Shown here in pieces: positions 10,311 to 20,667 of a stretch of DNA of 64,000 nucleotides (position 1 is the first letter of the stretch; the number at the start of each line of letters is the position of its first letter). Where the stretch lies: positions 744,001 to 808,000 of the forward strand of contig JAUHQD010000001.1 of NCBI GenBank assembly GCA_030418115.1, in the 5' to 3' direction. The DNA is from Alteromonadaceae bacterium BrNp21-10 (lineage in GTDB: Bacteria; Pseudomonadota; Gammaproteobacteria; Enterobacterales; Alteromonadaceae). Both the position numbers and the translations under genes were made by a program. Below the pieces are notes generated by a model that was not told where the DNA came from, searched no databases, and saw nothing but the letters and a program-made list of their open reading frames with translations.

Positions 10311-11180
10311 ATGGCTGTTAACGTTGCTTTTATTGGCTTGGGTGTGATGGGTTTTCCGATGGCGGGACATCTGCAACAGAATGGATTTAATGTTTGCGTC
10401 TATAACCGTACACAAGCGAAAGCACAAAAATGGCTTGAAACTTACCAAGGAAGCATGGCATTGACGCCCCAAGCAGCCGCTGAGAACGCGCAGATAGTAT
10501 TTGTTTGTGTGGGTAACGATGACGATGTCCGCTCAGTGGTGTTAGGGGAAGAGGGGGCGCTTGCGGGGATGACAGCAAATACCATTATGGTTGATCACAG
10601 TACTGTGTCGGCAGATGTTGCTAGAGAGTTATTTTCAATATGTCAGTCGAAAAATATTGGCTTTCTGGATGCACCAGTATCAGGTGGTCAAGCTGGTGCC
10701 GAAAATGGTCAGCTAACGGTTATGGTAGGAGGCCAACAACAAGATTTTGATGGCGCTTATCAAGCAATACAAAGCTACAGCCGTTGCTGTAAATTGCTGG
10801 GTGAGGCCGGTAGTGGCCAATTAGCAAAAATGATGAATCAAATTTGTATTGCTGGAGTGGTACAAGGTTTAGCTGAAGCTTTGCATTTCGGTAAAACCGC
10901 TGGAATGGATTGTGCCGCTGTGATTGAGGTCATTAGTCAAGGTGCTGCGCAATCGTGGCAAATGCAAAATCGTTATCACAGTATGCTAAATGATCATTAC
11001 GAACACGGGTTTGCGGTAGATTGGATGCGCAAAGATTTAGCGATTGCCCTTAATGAAGCTAAACGTAATGGTTCGACTTTGCCCGTGACGGCACTTGTGG
11101 ATCAATTTTATGGGGAAGTGCAAAAAATGGGTGGGCAGCGTTGGGATACGTCCTCATTACTCGCTAGATTACAGCGCTAA
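10311..11180 (+). CDS. Beta-hydroxyacid dehydrogenase (3-hydroxyisobutyrate dehydrogenase family)
   Basis: An NAD(P)-dependent dehydrogenase of 289 residues. The dinucleotide-binding loop AFIGLGVMGFPMAGHL is at residues 5-20, the substrate-binding DAPVSGGQAGAENGQLTVMVGG at about 118-140, and the catalytic lysine lies in GQLAKMMNQ near residue 171. The family oxidises small beta-hydroxyacids (3-hydroxyisobutyrate, tartronate semialdehyde, gamma-hydroxybutyrate and others); the neighbours (glutathione peroxidase, DUF342 protein) do not reveal the substrate. The start follows AAGGA at 11 bases. Confidence 0.9.
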   Translation: MAVNVAFIGLGVMGFPMAGHLQQNGFNVCVYNRTQAKAQKWLETYQGSMALTPQAAAENAQIVFVCVGNDDDVRSVVLGEEGALAGMTANTIMVDHSTVSADVARELFSICQSKNIGFLDAPVSGGQAGAENGQLTVMVGGQQQDFDGAYQAIQSYSRCCKLLGEAGSGQLAKMMNQICIAGVVQGLAEALHFGKTAGMDCAAVIEVISQGAAQSWQMQNRYHSMLNDHYEHGFAVDWMRKDLAIALNEAKRNGSTLPVTALVDQFYGEVQKMGGQRWDTSSLLARLQR

Positions 11181-11227
11181 CGCATATTTACTTTAGCCGC
11201 TAGTAAACGAAGTGGTTAATAAAATGA

Positions 11228-12883
11228 TTAAAGTGGGTCGTATTGCCACTGATGTTCATGATAATGAATTTTAGCATTAGCATATTCGCGATCCGCTTTC
11301 CAAGTTCTATTGTTAAGCTTCACTACAACACCTGGGTAGAGGTTTTTACTAGCGTTAAGTTGAATGCGTTCAATATATTGGGCTTTGGCAATCCGTAAGT
11401 ATTCGGCCTTGCTCATTAGTTGCTGTAGCATTGTGCGTTCATCGCGGTATTTACCCAATAAATCATGTAATTTGTCCAATAAATGTTTGGGGACTTTGCG
11501 GTTTTTAATGCCAGCGATTTGTTCCTGATGGCGATTAACGTGTCCTTTCATTAATTCTAAAAGCTCATCAACGGTGTCGATGCGCTCACTAATTAAATTA
11601 TAACCCGCGCTAAAATCAACAAATAAATGGCTGCCAGATACCGCGCCTAAGCTACCTGAACGAATAGCGTCTTGACATTGAATCTCACAAGCAAATAAAT
11701 TGCCATTTGGGTTATCAATTGGGCCAACGGTAATACTGCCTTGACATAATATACGGCTATAAGCCAACTGTTTGCCGACAGTGACATTACCGGAACACAA
11801 AATATCTAAGCCTTGCCCATGTTCAATATGGATGCTGCCTTGGGCAATTAATTTGCCACTGTATTCTTGTTCTTCTTCTTCATCATATTTACCCATGGCT
11901 CCTTGGGTAATAATAATATCGCCACCGGCTTCAATATGCGCAGATTCCACAAAACCATTAATAGTTATGTCACCGCTAGCGACAATTTTCATTTTTTCAG
12001 TGACATCACCGGTGACAATGACAGAACCGTCGTAATTAACGTTACCGGTACCAATGTTAACACCCTTACTGATGAGGGTATCGTCAACCCACATTTGACC
12101 ATCTTGAAATTTGGGCATTCCTGCCATTTCGGCGCGTAAAATATTCGGGTTGTCATCACTAATGTAGGTTCCTGCGCCTGGTTTAAGGTCATGCCATTCA
12201 CCAGAGTTAGCATCAATAATTCCTCCGCGTACGGTATAGCCAGCGCGTCCCTTTGTTGGTGGCCGCCTTTCTAGAATTTCTGTACCTGGTTTTACGCATA
12301 TTATTTCGCCAAGGTCGCGCATATCAACGCGGCTGTTACTGACCGATTGTGGACGTAGAATTCGTTCTAAAGCGTTAGGTACTAATGGTCGTACACGAGA
12401 CGATTTACCTTCTCTTGCCGGTAAGCCAATAGCGACGATATTTTTTATGGCGGCCCCTGGTAGACCTGTGCGTGCTTCAGTAGCCATTTTAATTAAGCGT
12501 TTGGTACTTAAGCCTCGCTCTATGCCGGCACTCAAGGCTTTTGATTTCAAATAGGTGGGAGTGAGGTGTTTGCCGCCATAGGCACAAATGATTTCTAAGG
12601 TGGCACTCATTTCATCCGAGGCAATAACGTAGCGGACTTCAGCATCACGTTTTTCTGCCACTCGTTCAACAATTTCATCTTCATTACTGGCTTTTTTAGC
12701 TGCTATATAGGCGCGGTAGGCCTGTTTTATATTATCTTCAATGATATGTAATTGCGGATGGGCTTCTTTTACATGAGCAATCAGGCTTTTTTCTGTCAGC
12801 TTTGTATCATCGATATCTGCAGGATGCATGATGAGATCGAAATAATTTTCGTCTGCGAGATTGTTTAAATATATGCCTAGCAT
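11228..12883 (-). CDS. DUF342 (FapA-type) protein
   Basis: A 551-residue cytoplasmic protein of the DUF342/FapA family. The central third (about residues 240-430) is a run of short beta-helix-like units rich in G and I/V (VNIGTGNVNYDGSVIVTGDV, IVASGDITINGFVESAHIEAGGDI, LIAQGSIHIEHG), and the C-terminal quarter is a predicted coiled coil. Members are linked to flagellar assembly and, in Vibrio, to control of glucose transport; no flagellar genes are nearby, so no role is assigned. It lies downstream of sbcB in the same direction, with 74 bases between them. Confidence 0.85.
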   Translation of the reverse strand: MLGIYLNNLADENYFDLIMHPADIDDTKLTEKSLIAHVKEAHPQLHIIEDNIKQAYRAYIAAKKASNEDEIVERVAEKRDAEVRYVIASDEMSATLEIICAYGGKHLTPTYLKSKALSAGIERGLSTKRLIKMATEARTGLPGAAIKNIVAIGLPAREGKSSRVRPLVPNALERILRPQSVSNSRVDMRDLGEIICVKPGTEILERRPPTKGRAGYTVRGGIIDANSGEWHDLKPGAGTYISDDNPNILRAEMAGMPKFQDGQMWVDDTLISKGVNIGTGNVNYDGSVIVTGDVTEKMKIVASGDITINGFVESAHIEAGGDIIITQGAMGKYDEEEEQEYSGKLIAQGSIHIEHGQGLDILCSGNVTVGKQLAYSRILCQGSITVGPIDNPNGNLFACEIQCQDAIRSGSLGAVSGSHLFVDFSAGYNLISERIDTVDELLELMKGHVNRHQEQIAGIKNRKVPKHLLDKLHDLLGKYRDERTMLQQLMSKAEYLRIAKAQYIERIQLNASKNLYPGVVVKLNNRTWKADREYANAKIHYHEHQWQYDPL

Positions 12884-12957
12884 TGCTATAAACCGTTATA
12901 AGTTGTCAATGTTTAAAGTTAGCCCTTTTGTATCGGCTGGAATTCACTTTACCTTAT

Positions 12958-14418
12958 TTATATATACTCTGCATATTTATGCAAGGCTTTGAGAATTTCC
13001 AGCTTTTTTACATCACCAGAATACTGTTGGGCTAATAGTTCGAGTTCAGCAAGATATGTGCTTAGGCTCAAACAATGATTATCGGGTTGGTCTATCAATT
13101 TTAATTGGCGATGCTGTTGCCATTGTTGCATTTCATGCTCAGACAATGTGTTTGGAAAGTTACGCGCACGATAGCGAAATAATAATGTGTTTAAACGAGG
13201 GTCACTAAATGCCCAGTCTTTACCAATAAGTTGTTCCGGTGCACTTTCAATCACCTGATTCATTTTAAAGCGATCACTATCGCTAAAGAAACCGCCTGAA
13301 TATAGCGCATAATCCGCGTCCAGAGGAGGCAGAACCGAGGGTTGAGAAAATACCTCTATGAGTTTTTGGCGTAGTTCTGGGTGTTGTTTTATAAACTGCA
13401 AATTACTTAAACTGTATTCTCGATCTAGCCCTAAACGCTGAATATTCTCAGGTTGCAAAGTTTTAGCCGGAGCCAGCACTGGACACTTGTTAATATGTAC
13501 TAATTTAATGGGTAACCGCTGTTCTCCTGGTTGTAAACTACTCGATGGCTGGTAGAGTTTTTCGATTATTTCTTCTGTTGATAGATTCAGTAGTGGCGTT
13601 GGATCTAATTGTAAATTTAAAACAATAACCGCATTTTTATTAGTTGGATGATAAGCGATAGGCACAATCCAAGTGCAGCAACCTTGTGACGCCGGTAACT
13701 TAGATGAGATATGCACCAAGGGTTGCCAATTTTCACAATCAATCATTTTTCCGACATTTTTCTTTAGGCGTAAATCAAATAAGTACTGATATAACTTAGG
13801 CTGTTTGTCTTTAATTAATTTTGCCAAGGCGATGGTTGCATAAACATCAGACAGCGCATCATGAGCTTGTTGATGACCGATATCGTTGGCTTTAGCGAGT
13901 TCTTCTAATTTAAATACCGGATTACCATCTTCATTGAGCGGCCATTCTATACCTTCAGGGCGTAGCGCATAACAGGCTCGTACCATATCAATAATATCCC
14001 AACGGCTATTACCATTTTTCCATTCACGGGCATAGGGATCATAAAAATTACGATATAAACCGTAACGCGTTACCTCATCATCAAATCGCAAATTATTGTA
14101 ACCAACCACGCAGGTATTGGGCTGTAGCATATGTTCATGTACTTTACCCATGAACTCTGCTTCGCAATAGCCTTTTTGACTTGCAACCTGCGGAGTGATG
14201 CCGGTAATTAAGCAAGCCATAGGTTGCGGTAGGACATCGCTAGGGGGTTGGCAATAAAAATTAATCGGTTTACCAATGGGATTTAAATCCAAATCAGTGC
14301 GAATAGCCGCGAATTGTGATGGGCGATCCACTTGTGGGTTAGCACCCCAAGTCTCATAATCGTGCCAAAGAATAGAGGGTATGTTGGTCACTAGGCTGTC
14401 ATTTTTGTTTGGTGGCAT
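12958..14418 (-). CDS. sbcB: Exodeoxyribonuclease I
   Basis: A 3'-5' single-strand DNA exonuclease of 486 residues used in recombination and mismatch repair. Seen are the DEDDh exonuclease motifs: ILWHDYETWGANP near residue 17-29 (Asp and Glu metal ligands), VVGYNNLRFDDEVTRY near 111-126, and HDALSDVYATIALAKLI near 184-200. The C-terminal part matches the ExoI SH3-like and helical regions (AFSDPRLNTLLFRYRARNFP). A short AGAG ribosome site precedes the ATG. Confidence 0.95.
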   Translation of the reverse strand: MPPNKNDSLVTNIPSILWHDYETWGANPQVDRPSQFAAIRTDLDLNPIGKPINFYCQPPSDVLPQPMACLITGITPQVASQKGYCEAEFMGKVHEHMLQPNTCVVGYNNLRFDDEVTRYGLYRNFYDPYAREWKNGNSRWDIIDMVRACYALRPEGIEWPLNEDGNPVFKLEELAKANDIGHQQAHDALSDVYATIALAKLIKDKQPKLYQYLFDLRLKKNVGKMIDCENWQPLVHISSKLPASQGCCTWIVPIAYHPTNKNAVIVLNLQLDPTPLLNLSTEEIIEKLYQPSSSLQPGEQRLPIKLVHINKCPVLAPAKTLQPENIQRLGLDREYSLSNLQFIKQHPELRQKLIEVFSQPSVLPPLDADYALYSGGFFSDSDRFKMNQVIESAPEQLIGKDWAFSDPRLNTLLFRYRARNFPNTLSEHEMQQWQQHRQLKLIDQPDNHCLSLSTYLAELELLAQQYSGDVKKLEILKALHKYAEYI

Positions 14419-14615
14419 GCTCTAATTTTTATTGATTGTAGGTAAAATATAACGGTACTTTAACATAGCTTAAAAAAATTGAAGTAAGAGAGCGCGCGTA
14501 ATTCTTACTGATAAAATAAGATATTTTTAGTTTTTTGTAAAAAAAGCTAGCAAATATAGTCGCTTAGGGTCTATGTTTAGAGAAACATTTTGTTAACAAA
14601 CCCAGAGGATTGCTA

Positions 14616-15035
14616 ATGGAGTCATTAAAAGTCGGTGATTATATGAATACTCATCCGGTCACGTTGACCCGTGACATGACGGTAGCACAAGCGGTTGAAA
14701 AATTAATTGCCAGTCATTATCCCGGCGGCCCTGTTGTTGATGGGCGCAATCGCTTGGTCGGATTTTTATCTGAGCAGGACTGTTTAGCTAAAATGTTTGA
14801 GTCTGGTTACTACAATGAGCAAGCCGCGCGTGTTGAAGATATTATGCGCACTGAAGTATTGTCATTAAAACCTTACGAATCGGTGCTCGATCTGGCGCAG
14901 CAAATGTTAGGTCCTAAACCCAAGGTTTATCCGATTGTCGATGATGATGGCGTACTCGTTGGCTCAATATGTCGTGCTGATGTACTGCGGGCCATTGATA
15001 TGCAACTACGAGATGGCTATAAAAACGCCGGTTAG
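14616..15035 (+). CDS. CBS-domain-pair protein
   Basis: A 139-residue protein made of two CBS motifs (about residues 6-60 and 73-130), with DYMNTHPVTLTRDMTVAQAVEKL and DIMRTEVLSLKPYESVLDLAQQM as the repeat starts. CBS pairs usually bind adenine nucleotides and act as sensors. The ATG at 14616 is chosen because CCAGAGGA lies 7 bases upstream; a TTG two codons earlier overlaps that site. The long upstream gap (about 200 bases) suggests its own promoter. A perfect hairpin follows it. Confidence 0.88.
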   Translation: MESLKVGDYMNTHPVTLTRDMTVAQAVEKLIASHYPGGPVVDGRNRLVGFLSEQDCLAKMFESGYYNEQAARVEDIMRTEVLSLKPYESVLDLAQQMLGPKPKVYPIVDDDGVLVGSICRADVLRAIDMQLRDGYKNAG

Positions 15036-15096
15036 GCTAAATTAACCGCTAAATTGGTGTTTGCGACTAGTAAATAATTGTCAGTTCTTCTAGGAT

Positions 15097-15122
15097 CGGC
15101 TCCTTATCTAAGGAGCCGTTTT
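15097..15122 (+). terminator. Perfect hairpin between the CBS gene and hrpA
   Basis: CGGCTCCTTA and TAAGGAGCCG form an exact inverted repeat at 15097-15118, followed by TTTTC. It looks like the CBS-gene terminator, but its right arm holds AAGGAG, which is spaced 8 bases from the TTG start of hrpA at 15124. The same hairpin could therefore hide the hrpA ribosome site. Confidence 0.6.
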
Positions 15123-15123
15123 C

Positions 15124-18100
15124 TTGTCTGAGTTTTTCACCACATTATCTGAACGAATTAATCAAACAATGACGATGCATCGCCATCGTTTTCGTCATCA
15201 ATTGCGTACGGTTCGTAAGCTATCTGCAGATAAAGTACAGACCGCAATAGAAAAACTCGACCTACAAATAACTAAATCTGTCGAGCAAGTGGAACGACGC
15301 AGAGCCGCGCTACCTAATATTACCTATCCTGATCTACCGGTCACAGAACAAAAACAACTCATTGCAGAAACTATCGATAAGCATCAAGTGGTGATTATTG
15401 CTGGGGAAACCGGCTCCGGTAAAACCACGCAAATTCCTAAAATTTGTTTAGAGCTTGGGCGTGGTGTCAGCGGTTTGATTGGTCACACTCAACCGCGGCG
15501 TTTGGCCGCTCGCTCAGTTGCTAATCGGATTGCTGAAGAATTGAATACGCCTTTGGGCGAGAAAGTCGGTTTCAAAATACGTTTTAGTGATCAGGTAAGT
15601 GATCTCAGTCATATTAAATTAATGACCGACGGTATTTTGCTGGCAGAAATACAACAAGACCGATTCTTAAATCAATATGACACCATCATCATCGATGAAG
15701 CCCATGAACGTAGCTTAAATATTGATTTCATTCTTGGTTATTTAAAGCAACTACTGGTTAAACGGCTTGATCTAAAACTTATCATTACTTCGGCGACTAT
15801 CGACCCAGAGCGCTTTTCACAACATTTCAATGATGCGCCGATAATTGAGGTCAGTGGCCGTACTTTCCCCGTGGAAATGCGTTATAGGCCTTTAACCGAT
15901 AGTGCCGAGAATGAAGTCGGCGCTGCAGATCAGATACAGGGTATTATTCAGGCAGTTGATGAGTTAGCTGCTGAAAGTAGTGGTGATATTTTAGTTTTCT
16001 TAAGCGGTGAGCGTGAAATTCGTGATACCGCCGATGCATTGTCGAAACAACAGTATCGCCATACCGAAGTTGTGCCACTATATGCGCGTTTATCTGCAGC
16101 AGAGCAGAATAAAATATTCAAATCACATGGTGGTCGCCGTATTGTGCTAGCGACCAACGTTGCGGAAACGTCGTTAACGGTTCCGGGGATTAAGTATGTT
16201 ATTGATCCAGGCTTGGCCCGCATCTCCCGTTATAGTTTTCGCAGTAAGGTTCAGCGCCTTCCTATTGAGCCTATTTCCCAAGCGTCAGCAAATCAGCGGG
16301 CAGGGCGTTGTGGCCGTGTCTCGGCGGGGATCTGTATTCGTTTATATAGCGAAGAGGATTACTTAAATCGTGATGAATTTACCACCCCGGAAATATTACG
16401 AACCAATTTAGCCTCGGTTATTTTACAAATGATGGCGTTGGGATTGGGTGAAATTGACCAATTTCCCTTTGTGCAGCCACCGGATAATCGCCAAATCAAC
16501 GATGGCTTTAGGCTGCTTGAAGAAGTCCAAGCTATCAATAAACAGCAAGGACAGCGTAAATTAACCGCAATTGGTAGGCAGATTGCACGACTACCTGTGG
16601 ATCCGCGCTATGCGCGAGTGGTGGTTGAGGGCAATGCACAGAATTGTTTGTTTGAAGCTATTGTTATTGCCGCCGGCTTAAGTATTCAAGACCCACGAGA
16701 ACGTCCGCAAGATAAACGTCAGGCTGCCAATGAGCAGCATGCTGAGTTTGTTGATAAAGAATCTGATTTTATTTCATTGTTTAATTTATGGCAGCATTTT
16801 CAAGCTCAGCAAAAACAACTAACCAATAGTCAACTACGTAAATGGTGTCAGCAGAAGTTCATTAATTTTCTGCGTATGCGTGAATGGCAAGATATTGTTA
16901 GCCAGCTGAAAAAAGCCATAGCCGAGTTAGGCATGGGTATTAACAGCCAACCGGCGGAATATCAGCAAATCCATCAAGCGTTAATTGCTGGTTTGCTATC
17001 CCATATTGGTAATAAAGATCAAGATCGCCAGTATCTAGGGGCGCGAAATGCGCAGTTTATGATTTTCCCAGGCTCCCCCTTGTCTAAGGCTAACCCTAAA
17101 TGGGTGATGGTGGCGGAATTGGTAGAAACATCCAAACTGTTTGGGCGCATCGCGGCAAAAATACAACCAGAGTGGATTGAGCCGCTGGCCACGCATTTAG
17201 CCAAATCTAATTATTCAGAGCCGCACTGGTCAAAACGCCAAGGAGCGGTAGTCGCCTTCGAAAAAGTAACCTTGTACGGTTTGCCGATTGTGGCGAAACG
17301 TCAGGTTAATTACAGTAAAATTGACCCTGTTATCAGCCGTGAATTGTTTATCTTAGAAGCCTTAGTCAATGGTGACTGCAAGTTAGCCTTACCGTTTTTA
17401 AAACACAATATGCAGCAAATTGAGGAAGTGCAGGCGTTAGAAGATAAGTCTCGACGCCGAGATGTGCTGGTAGATGAGCACGTAATGCAACAGTTTTACG
17501 AGCAGCAAATCCCAGCGGAAGTGTGTAACGAAGCTGAATTTAAGAAATGGTGGAAAGTCGCCAGTAAAGCTTCACCGCAATGTTTGCATTTTGATCCTGC
17601 GTTATTGATGCAACATGATGCTAAAGAGGTCACTGCCAATAATTACCCTGAGCAATGGCAGCAGGGCAACATACATTTACCGTTACAGTACCAATTTTCT
17701 CCCGGTAGCGATGATGATGGCGTGAGTTTGGTTATTCCACTGCCGTTACTTAATCAAATACAGACAACAGGCTTTGACTGGTTAGTGCCGGGGCTGCGCC
17801 ATGAATTAGTGGTGAGCTTAATTAAGGGACTACCAAAACGCTTAAGGCGTAATTTTGTACCAGCCCCAGATTATGCTCAAGCTTGTTTGGACGATATGCC
17901 AATAGCTGAACAGCCATTGTTGATGGCATTAAGCCATAAACTTAAACGTATGACCGGTGTAGAAGTCGCGGAAGATGAATGGCAATGGCATGAGATCCCG
18001 GCACATTTACGCTTTAATTTTAAAGTGGTGGATGAAAAGCAAAAACTACTGGCGCAAAGCCGTGATTTACATACTCTCAAACATCAACTTAGCGATAACG

Positions 18101-18999
18101 TTAAACGTAGTTTATCTGCGGTAGCGACACCGGCATTGGAACAAAAAGGCTTAACCACATGGAGCTTCGACTCTTTACCTATGGAGTTTGCTGAAGATAA
18201 AGGTGGTTATCATGTTAAAGCTTATCCAGCATTAGTGGACGAAGGTAAGTCGGTAGCCATTAAATTATTTGATCAGCCTTTTGTCGCCGAGAAAGCACAA
18301 CGAACCGGATTACGACGTCTTATTCGTTTGAATATCCCGTCGCCAGTAAAGTATTTACAGGACAAATTACCTAACAAAGCCAAGTTGGGCTTGTATTTTA
18401 ATCCCTTTGGCCAAATTCAAGCCTTGGTAGATGATTGCATAGATGCAGCCATCGATCAGTTAGTTGCCGAAAAGTTTACTGACATTCGCAGCGAAAAAGA
18501 ATTTAAACAAGCTAGTGATTGGGTCAGGGCAGAACTTAATGATCGTGTATTACAGATAGCTCAACTGATAGAGCCTGGCTTAACCTTGGCCCATCAAATT
18601 AAAAAGAAAATGAAAGGCAATGTTCCTTTTGCCATGATCAACGCCCACGGTCATATTCAGCAGAGTCTGAGTGATTTAGTGTTTGCCGGCTTTGTTAGCC
18701 AAATTGGTGCTGAAAAATTGCCAGATTGGTATCGCTATATTCAGGCCATAGAGAAACGTTTTGAAAAAGTAGCGATAGATACCAATAAAGATCGCCTGCA
18801 TCAATTAGTGATTGATAAAGTACAAAATGCGATTACTGCGGCTTTAAATAAAGTGCCTAAGGGTCAACCTGTTCCTGAAGTGATCCACGAAGCACAATGG
18901 ATGTTGCATGAACTGCGAGTGTCGTTATTTGCTCAGCAACTGGGTACGGCATACCCTATTAGTGAGAAAAGAATTATGAATCATTTGGCGTCGTTGTAG
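15124..18999 (+). CDS. hrpA: ATP-dependent RNA helicase HrpA (DEAH box)
   Basis: A 1291-residue DEAH-box helicase, close to the E. coli HrpA length; HrpA acts on mRNA and on stalled ribosomes. Visible are Walker A GETGSGKTTQIP near residue 92, DEAHERSLNIDF near 190, the SAT motif ITSATIDPERF near 220, QRAGRCGRVSAG near 390, then the helicase-associated and OB-fold regions and the long HrpA-specific C-terminus (DUF3418). The TTG at 15124 is favoured because AAGGAG precedes it by 8 bases; the next ATG (15169) has no ribosome site. Confidence 0.95.
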   Translation: MSEFFTTLSERINQTMTMHRHRFRHQLRTVRKLSADKVQTAIEKLDLQITKSVEQVERRRAALPNITYPDLPVTEQKQLIAETIDKHQVVIIAGETGSGKTTQIPKICLELGRGVSGLIGHTQPRRLAARSVANRIAEELNTPLGEKVGFKIRFSDQVSDLSHIKLMTDGILLAEIQQDRFLNQYDTIIIDEAHERSLNIDFILGYLKQLLVKRLDLKLIITSATIDPERFSQHFNDAPIIEVSGRTFPVEMRYRPLTDSAENEVGAADQIQGIIQAVDELAAESSGDILVFLSGEREIRDTADALSKQQYRHTEVVPLYARLSAAEQNKIFKSHGGRRIVLATNVAETSLTVPGIKYVIDPGLARISRYSFRSKVQRLPIEPISQASANQRAGRCGRVSAGICIRLYSEEDYLNRDEFTTPEILRTNLASVILQMMALGLGEIDQFPFVQPPDNRQINDGFRLLEEVQAINKQQGQRKLTAIGRQIARLPVDPRYARVVVEGNAQNCLFEAIVIAAGLSIQDPRERPQDKRQAANEQHAEFVDKESDFISLFNLWQHFQAQQKQLTNSQLRKWCQQKFINFLRMREWQDIVSQLKKAIAELGMGINSQPAEYQQIHQALIAGLLSHIGNKDQDRQYLGARNAQFMIFPGSPLSKANPKWVMVAELVETSKLFGRIAAKIQPEWIEPLATHLAKSNYSEPHWSKRQGAVVAFEKVTLYGLPIVAKRQVNYSKIDPVISRELFILEALVNGDCKLALPFLKHNMQQIEEVQALEDKSRRRDVLVDEHVMQQFYEQQIPAEVCNEAEFKKWWKVASKASPQCLHFDPALLMQHDAKEVTANNYPEQWQQGNIHLPLQYQFSPGSDDDGVSLVIPLPLLNQIQTTGFDWLVPGLRHELVVSLIKGLPKRLRRNFVPAPDYAQACLDDMPIAEQPLLMALSHKLKRMTGVEVAEDEWQWHEIPAHLRFNFKVVDEKQKLLAQSRDLHTLKHQLSDNVKRSLSAVATPALEQKGLTTWSFDSLPMEFAEDKGGYHVKAYPALVDEGKSVAIKLFDQPFVAEKAQRTGLRRLIRLNIPSPVKYLQDKLPNKAKLGLYFNPFGQIQALVDDCIDAAIDQLVAEKFTDIRSEKEFKQASDWVRAELNDRVLQIAQLIEPGLTLAHQIKKKMKGNVPFAMINAHGHIQQSLSDLVFAGFVSQIGAEKLPDWYRYIQAIEKRFEKVAIDTNKDRLHQLVIDKVQNAITAALNKVPKGQPVPEVIHEAQWMLHELRVSLFAQQLGTAYPISEKRIMNHLASL

Positions 19000-19069
19000 T
19001 GCGCTAGTTGACATTGTCGGTTAAGCTTAATATAACAGGGGTGTTAAGAAACTTGTGAGAGGTTGAACA

Positions 19070-19369
19070 ATGTTGGGATATGACGATAAACGGAATTTTT
19101 TTCGCATGATGGTGAATTCAGGTTGTGAGTTAGTGATCCATGATGAAGAATCAAGTCGAACTATTTCTGCAGTATGTCGCGACATTAGCGCTACCGGCAT
19201 GTCATTTGAAGTAGATGAGCCGATTGAATTAGGCACCAAAATAGAAGTGTCTATTGAATCAACCAGCAGCCAAATTCCATCATTACAGGCCAGTACTAAA
19301 GTTTTACGCTGTATAACTCAATCTGATGACAGTTACTCCGTCGGTGTAGAAATTATTGATATGAAATAA
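19070..19369 (+). CDS. PilZ-domain protein
   Basis: A 99-residue single-domain protein. The segment RDISATGMSFEVDEPIELGTKIEVSIE (about residues 41-67) matches the D-x-S-x-x-G part of PilZ domains, which often bind cyclic di-GMP; the N-terminal arginine motif (KRNFFRM) is degenerate, so ligand binding is uncertain. The ATG follows GAGAGG at 8 bases. It is convergent with rlmI, sharing a bidirectional terminator. Confidence 0.8.
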   Translation: MLGYDDKRNFFRMMVNSGCELVIHDEESSRTISAVCRDISATGMSFEVDEPIELGTKIEVSIESTSSQIPSLQASTKVLRCITQSDDSYSVGVEIIDMK

Positions 19370-19387
19370 TATTCTCAATAAAAGACA

Positions 19388-19428
19388 AAAAGCCACGATG
19401 ATAAAGTGATTTATCTCGTGGCTTTTTG
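19388..19428. terminator. Bidirectional terminator between the PilZ gene and rlmI
   Basis: AAAAGCCACGA pairs with TCGTGGCTTTT, with A-rich and T-rich flanks, 18 bases after the PilZ gene and 52 bases before the rlmI stop on the other strand. Confidence 0.85.
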
Positions 19429-19479
19429 TTTAGCTAGTTAACCTCAGTTAAAATTTACGTTTATTAATCCAAGTCGCAC

Positions 19480-20667
19480 TTATAACACCTGACAGACTAA
19501 GCCTTTTAAATAAAAGCCTTCGGGGAAGGTGGATAGGGTTGGGTGATCTTGTGCTTGAGTTAGACGCTGTAGATATTGTACGTCTTTGCCAGCATCCAGC
19601 GCGGCATCTGCTACCACCTTATTAAATAAATCTGTCGTCATTAGGCCCGAGCAACTAAAAGTGCATAAAATGCCACCTGGTGCTAATAGCTGCAACGCCA
19701 ACATATTGATGTCTTTGTAACCACGACATGCCCGAATAAGGCTGGATTTACTGTCGATAAATTTGGGAGGATCAAGAATAATCACATCGAACTGACGTTG
19801 TTGCTGGCGATATTCACGCAAGGCTTCAAAAACGTCTTTGTTGATAAAGTCGCATTGAGTGGTATCTAACTGGTTGATTTCCACATTGCGTTTAGCGGTT
19901 TGTAACGCCAAGTCCGACACATCTATATTGGTAATATGCTTGGCTCCGGCGGCCAAACAATAGCTCCCGAAGGTACCGGTATAGCTAAAGCAATTCAGTA
20001 CGTTTTTATCTTTGGCATAGCTGGCGGCAATAGCACGGTTATCTCGTTGGTCGAGATAAAATCCGGTTTTATGACCCTGTTTAACATCGACAATGATTTT
20101 TACGCCATTTTCTTCAATGATAACTTCATTGGGGATCTCACCATGTAGGGTTTGCACTAATTGTGGCAAATCTTCTTTTTCTCTAACTCCTACATCGGAA
20201 CGCTCATAAATCACAGCGTCAGGAAAACATTTTTTCAATGCCCATACAATTTTGCTGCGCTGCTTCTCCGCGCCTGCACTGAGCAATTGACACACCAGTA
20301 CGCCATTATAAAAGTCTACGGTAACACCGGGCAAACCATCTGATTCTGAGGCTATTACACGATAGCCACTAATATCATTGTATTGCAATAAATGCTGACG
20401 GGCGGCTATGGCGCGTTGTACGCGGCGTAAAAAGAAACCATTATCGATAATTTCTTGTTCATCAAACGTCCAGATACGCACTTGGATCTGGGAAGACGGT
20501 GACCAAGCTCCTCGTCCTAACCATTGGCCAGAATCACTCAGCACTTCAACGGTATCGCCGCTGCGTAACTTACCTTCAGTACTGTTGATAGCGCGTGAAA
20601 ACACCCATGGATGTTTACGTAAAAGGGACTTTTCTCGTTCGGGTTGTAATTTTACACTGGCTAACAT
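19480..20667 (-). CDS. rlmI: 23S rRNA (cytosine-1962-C5)-methyltransferase
   Basis: A 395-residue RlmI-type enzyme. The N-terminal PUA domain (residues 1-75, with [11 protein letters not shown]) is followed by an EEHEE-like region and a SAM-dependent methyltransferase domain with [38 protein letters not shown] and the catalytic cysteine in CTFSCSGLM. It methylates C1962 of 23S rRNA in E. coli. Expressed from its own promoter, as the upstream 500 bases are non-coding. Confidence 0.95.
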   Translation of the reverse strand: MLASVKLQPEREKSLLRKHPWVFSRAINSTEGKLRSGDTVEVLSDSGQWLGRGAWSPSSQIQVRIWTFDEQEIIDNGFFLRRVQRAIAARQHLLQYNDISGYRVIASESDGLPGVTVDFYNGVLVCQLLSAGAEKQRSKIVWALKKCFPDAVIYERSDVGVREKEDLPQLVQTLHGEIPNEVIIEENGVKIIVDVKQGHKTGFYLDQRDNRAIAASYAKDKNVLNCFSYTGTFGSYCLAAGAKHITNIDVSDLALQTAKRNVEINQLDTTQCDFINKDVFEALREYRQQQRQFDVIILDPPKFIDSKSSLIRACRGYKDINMLALQLLAPGGILCTFSCSGLMTTDLFNKVVADAALDAGKDVQYLQRLTQAQDHPTLSTFPEGFYLKGLVCQVL

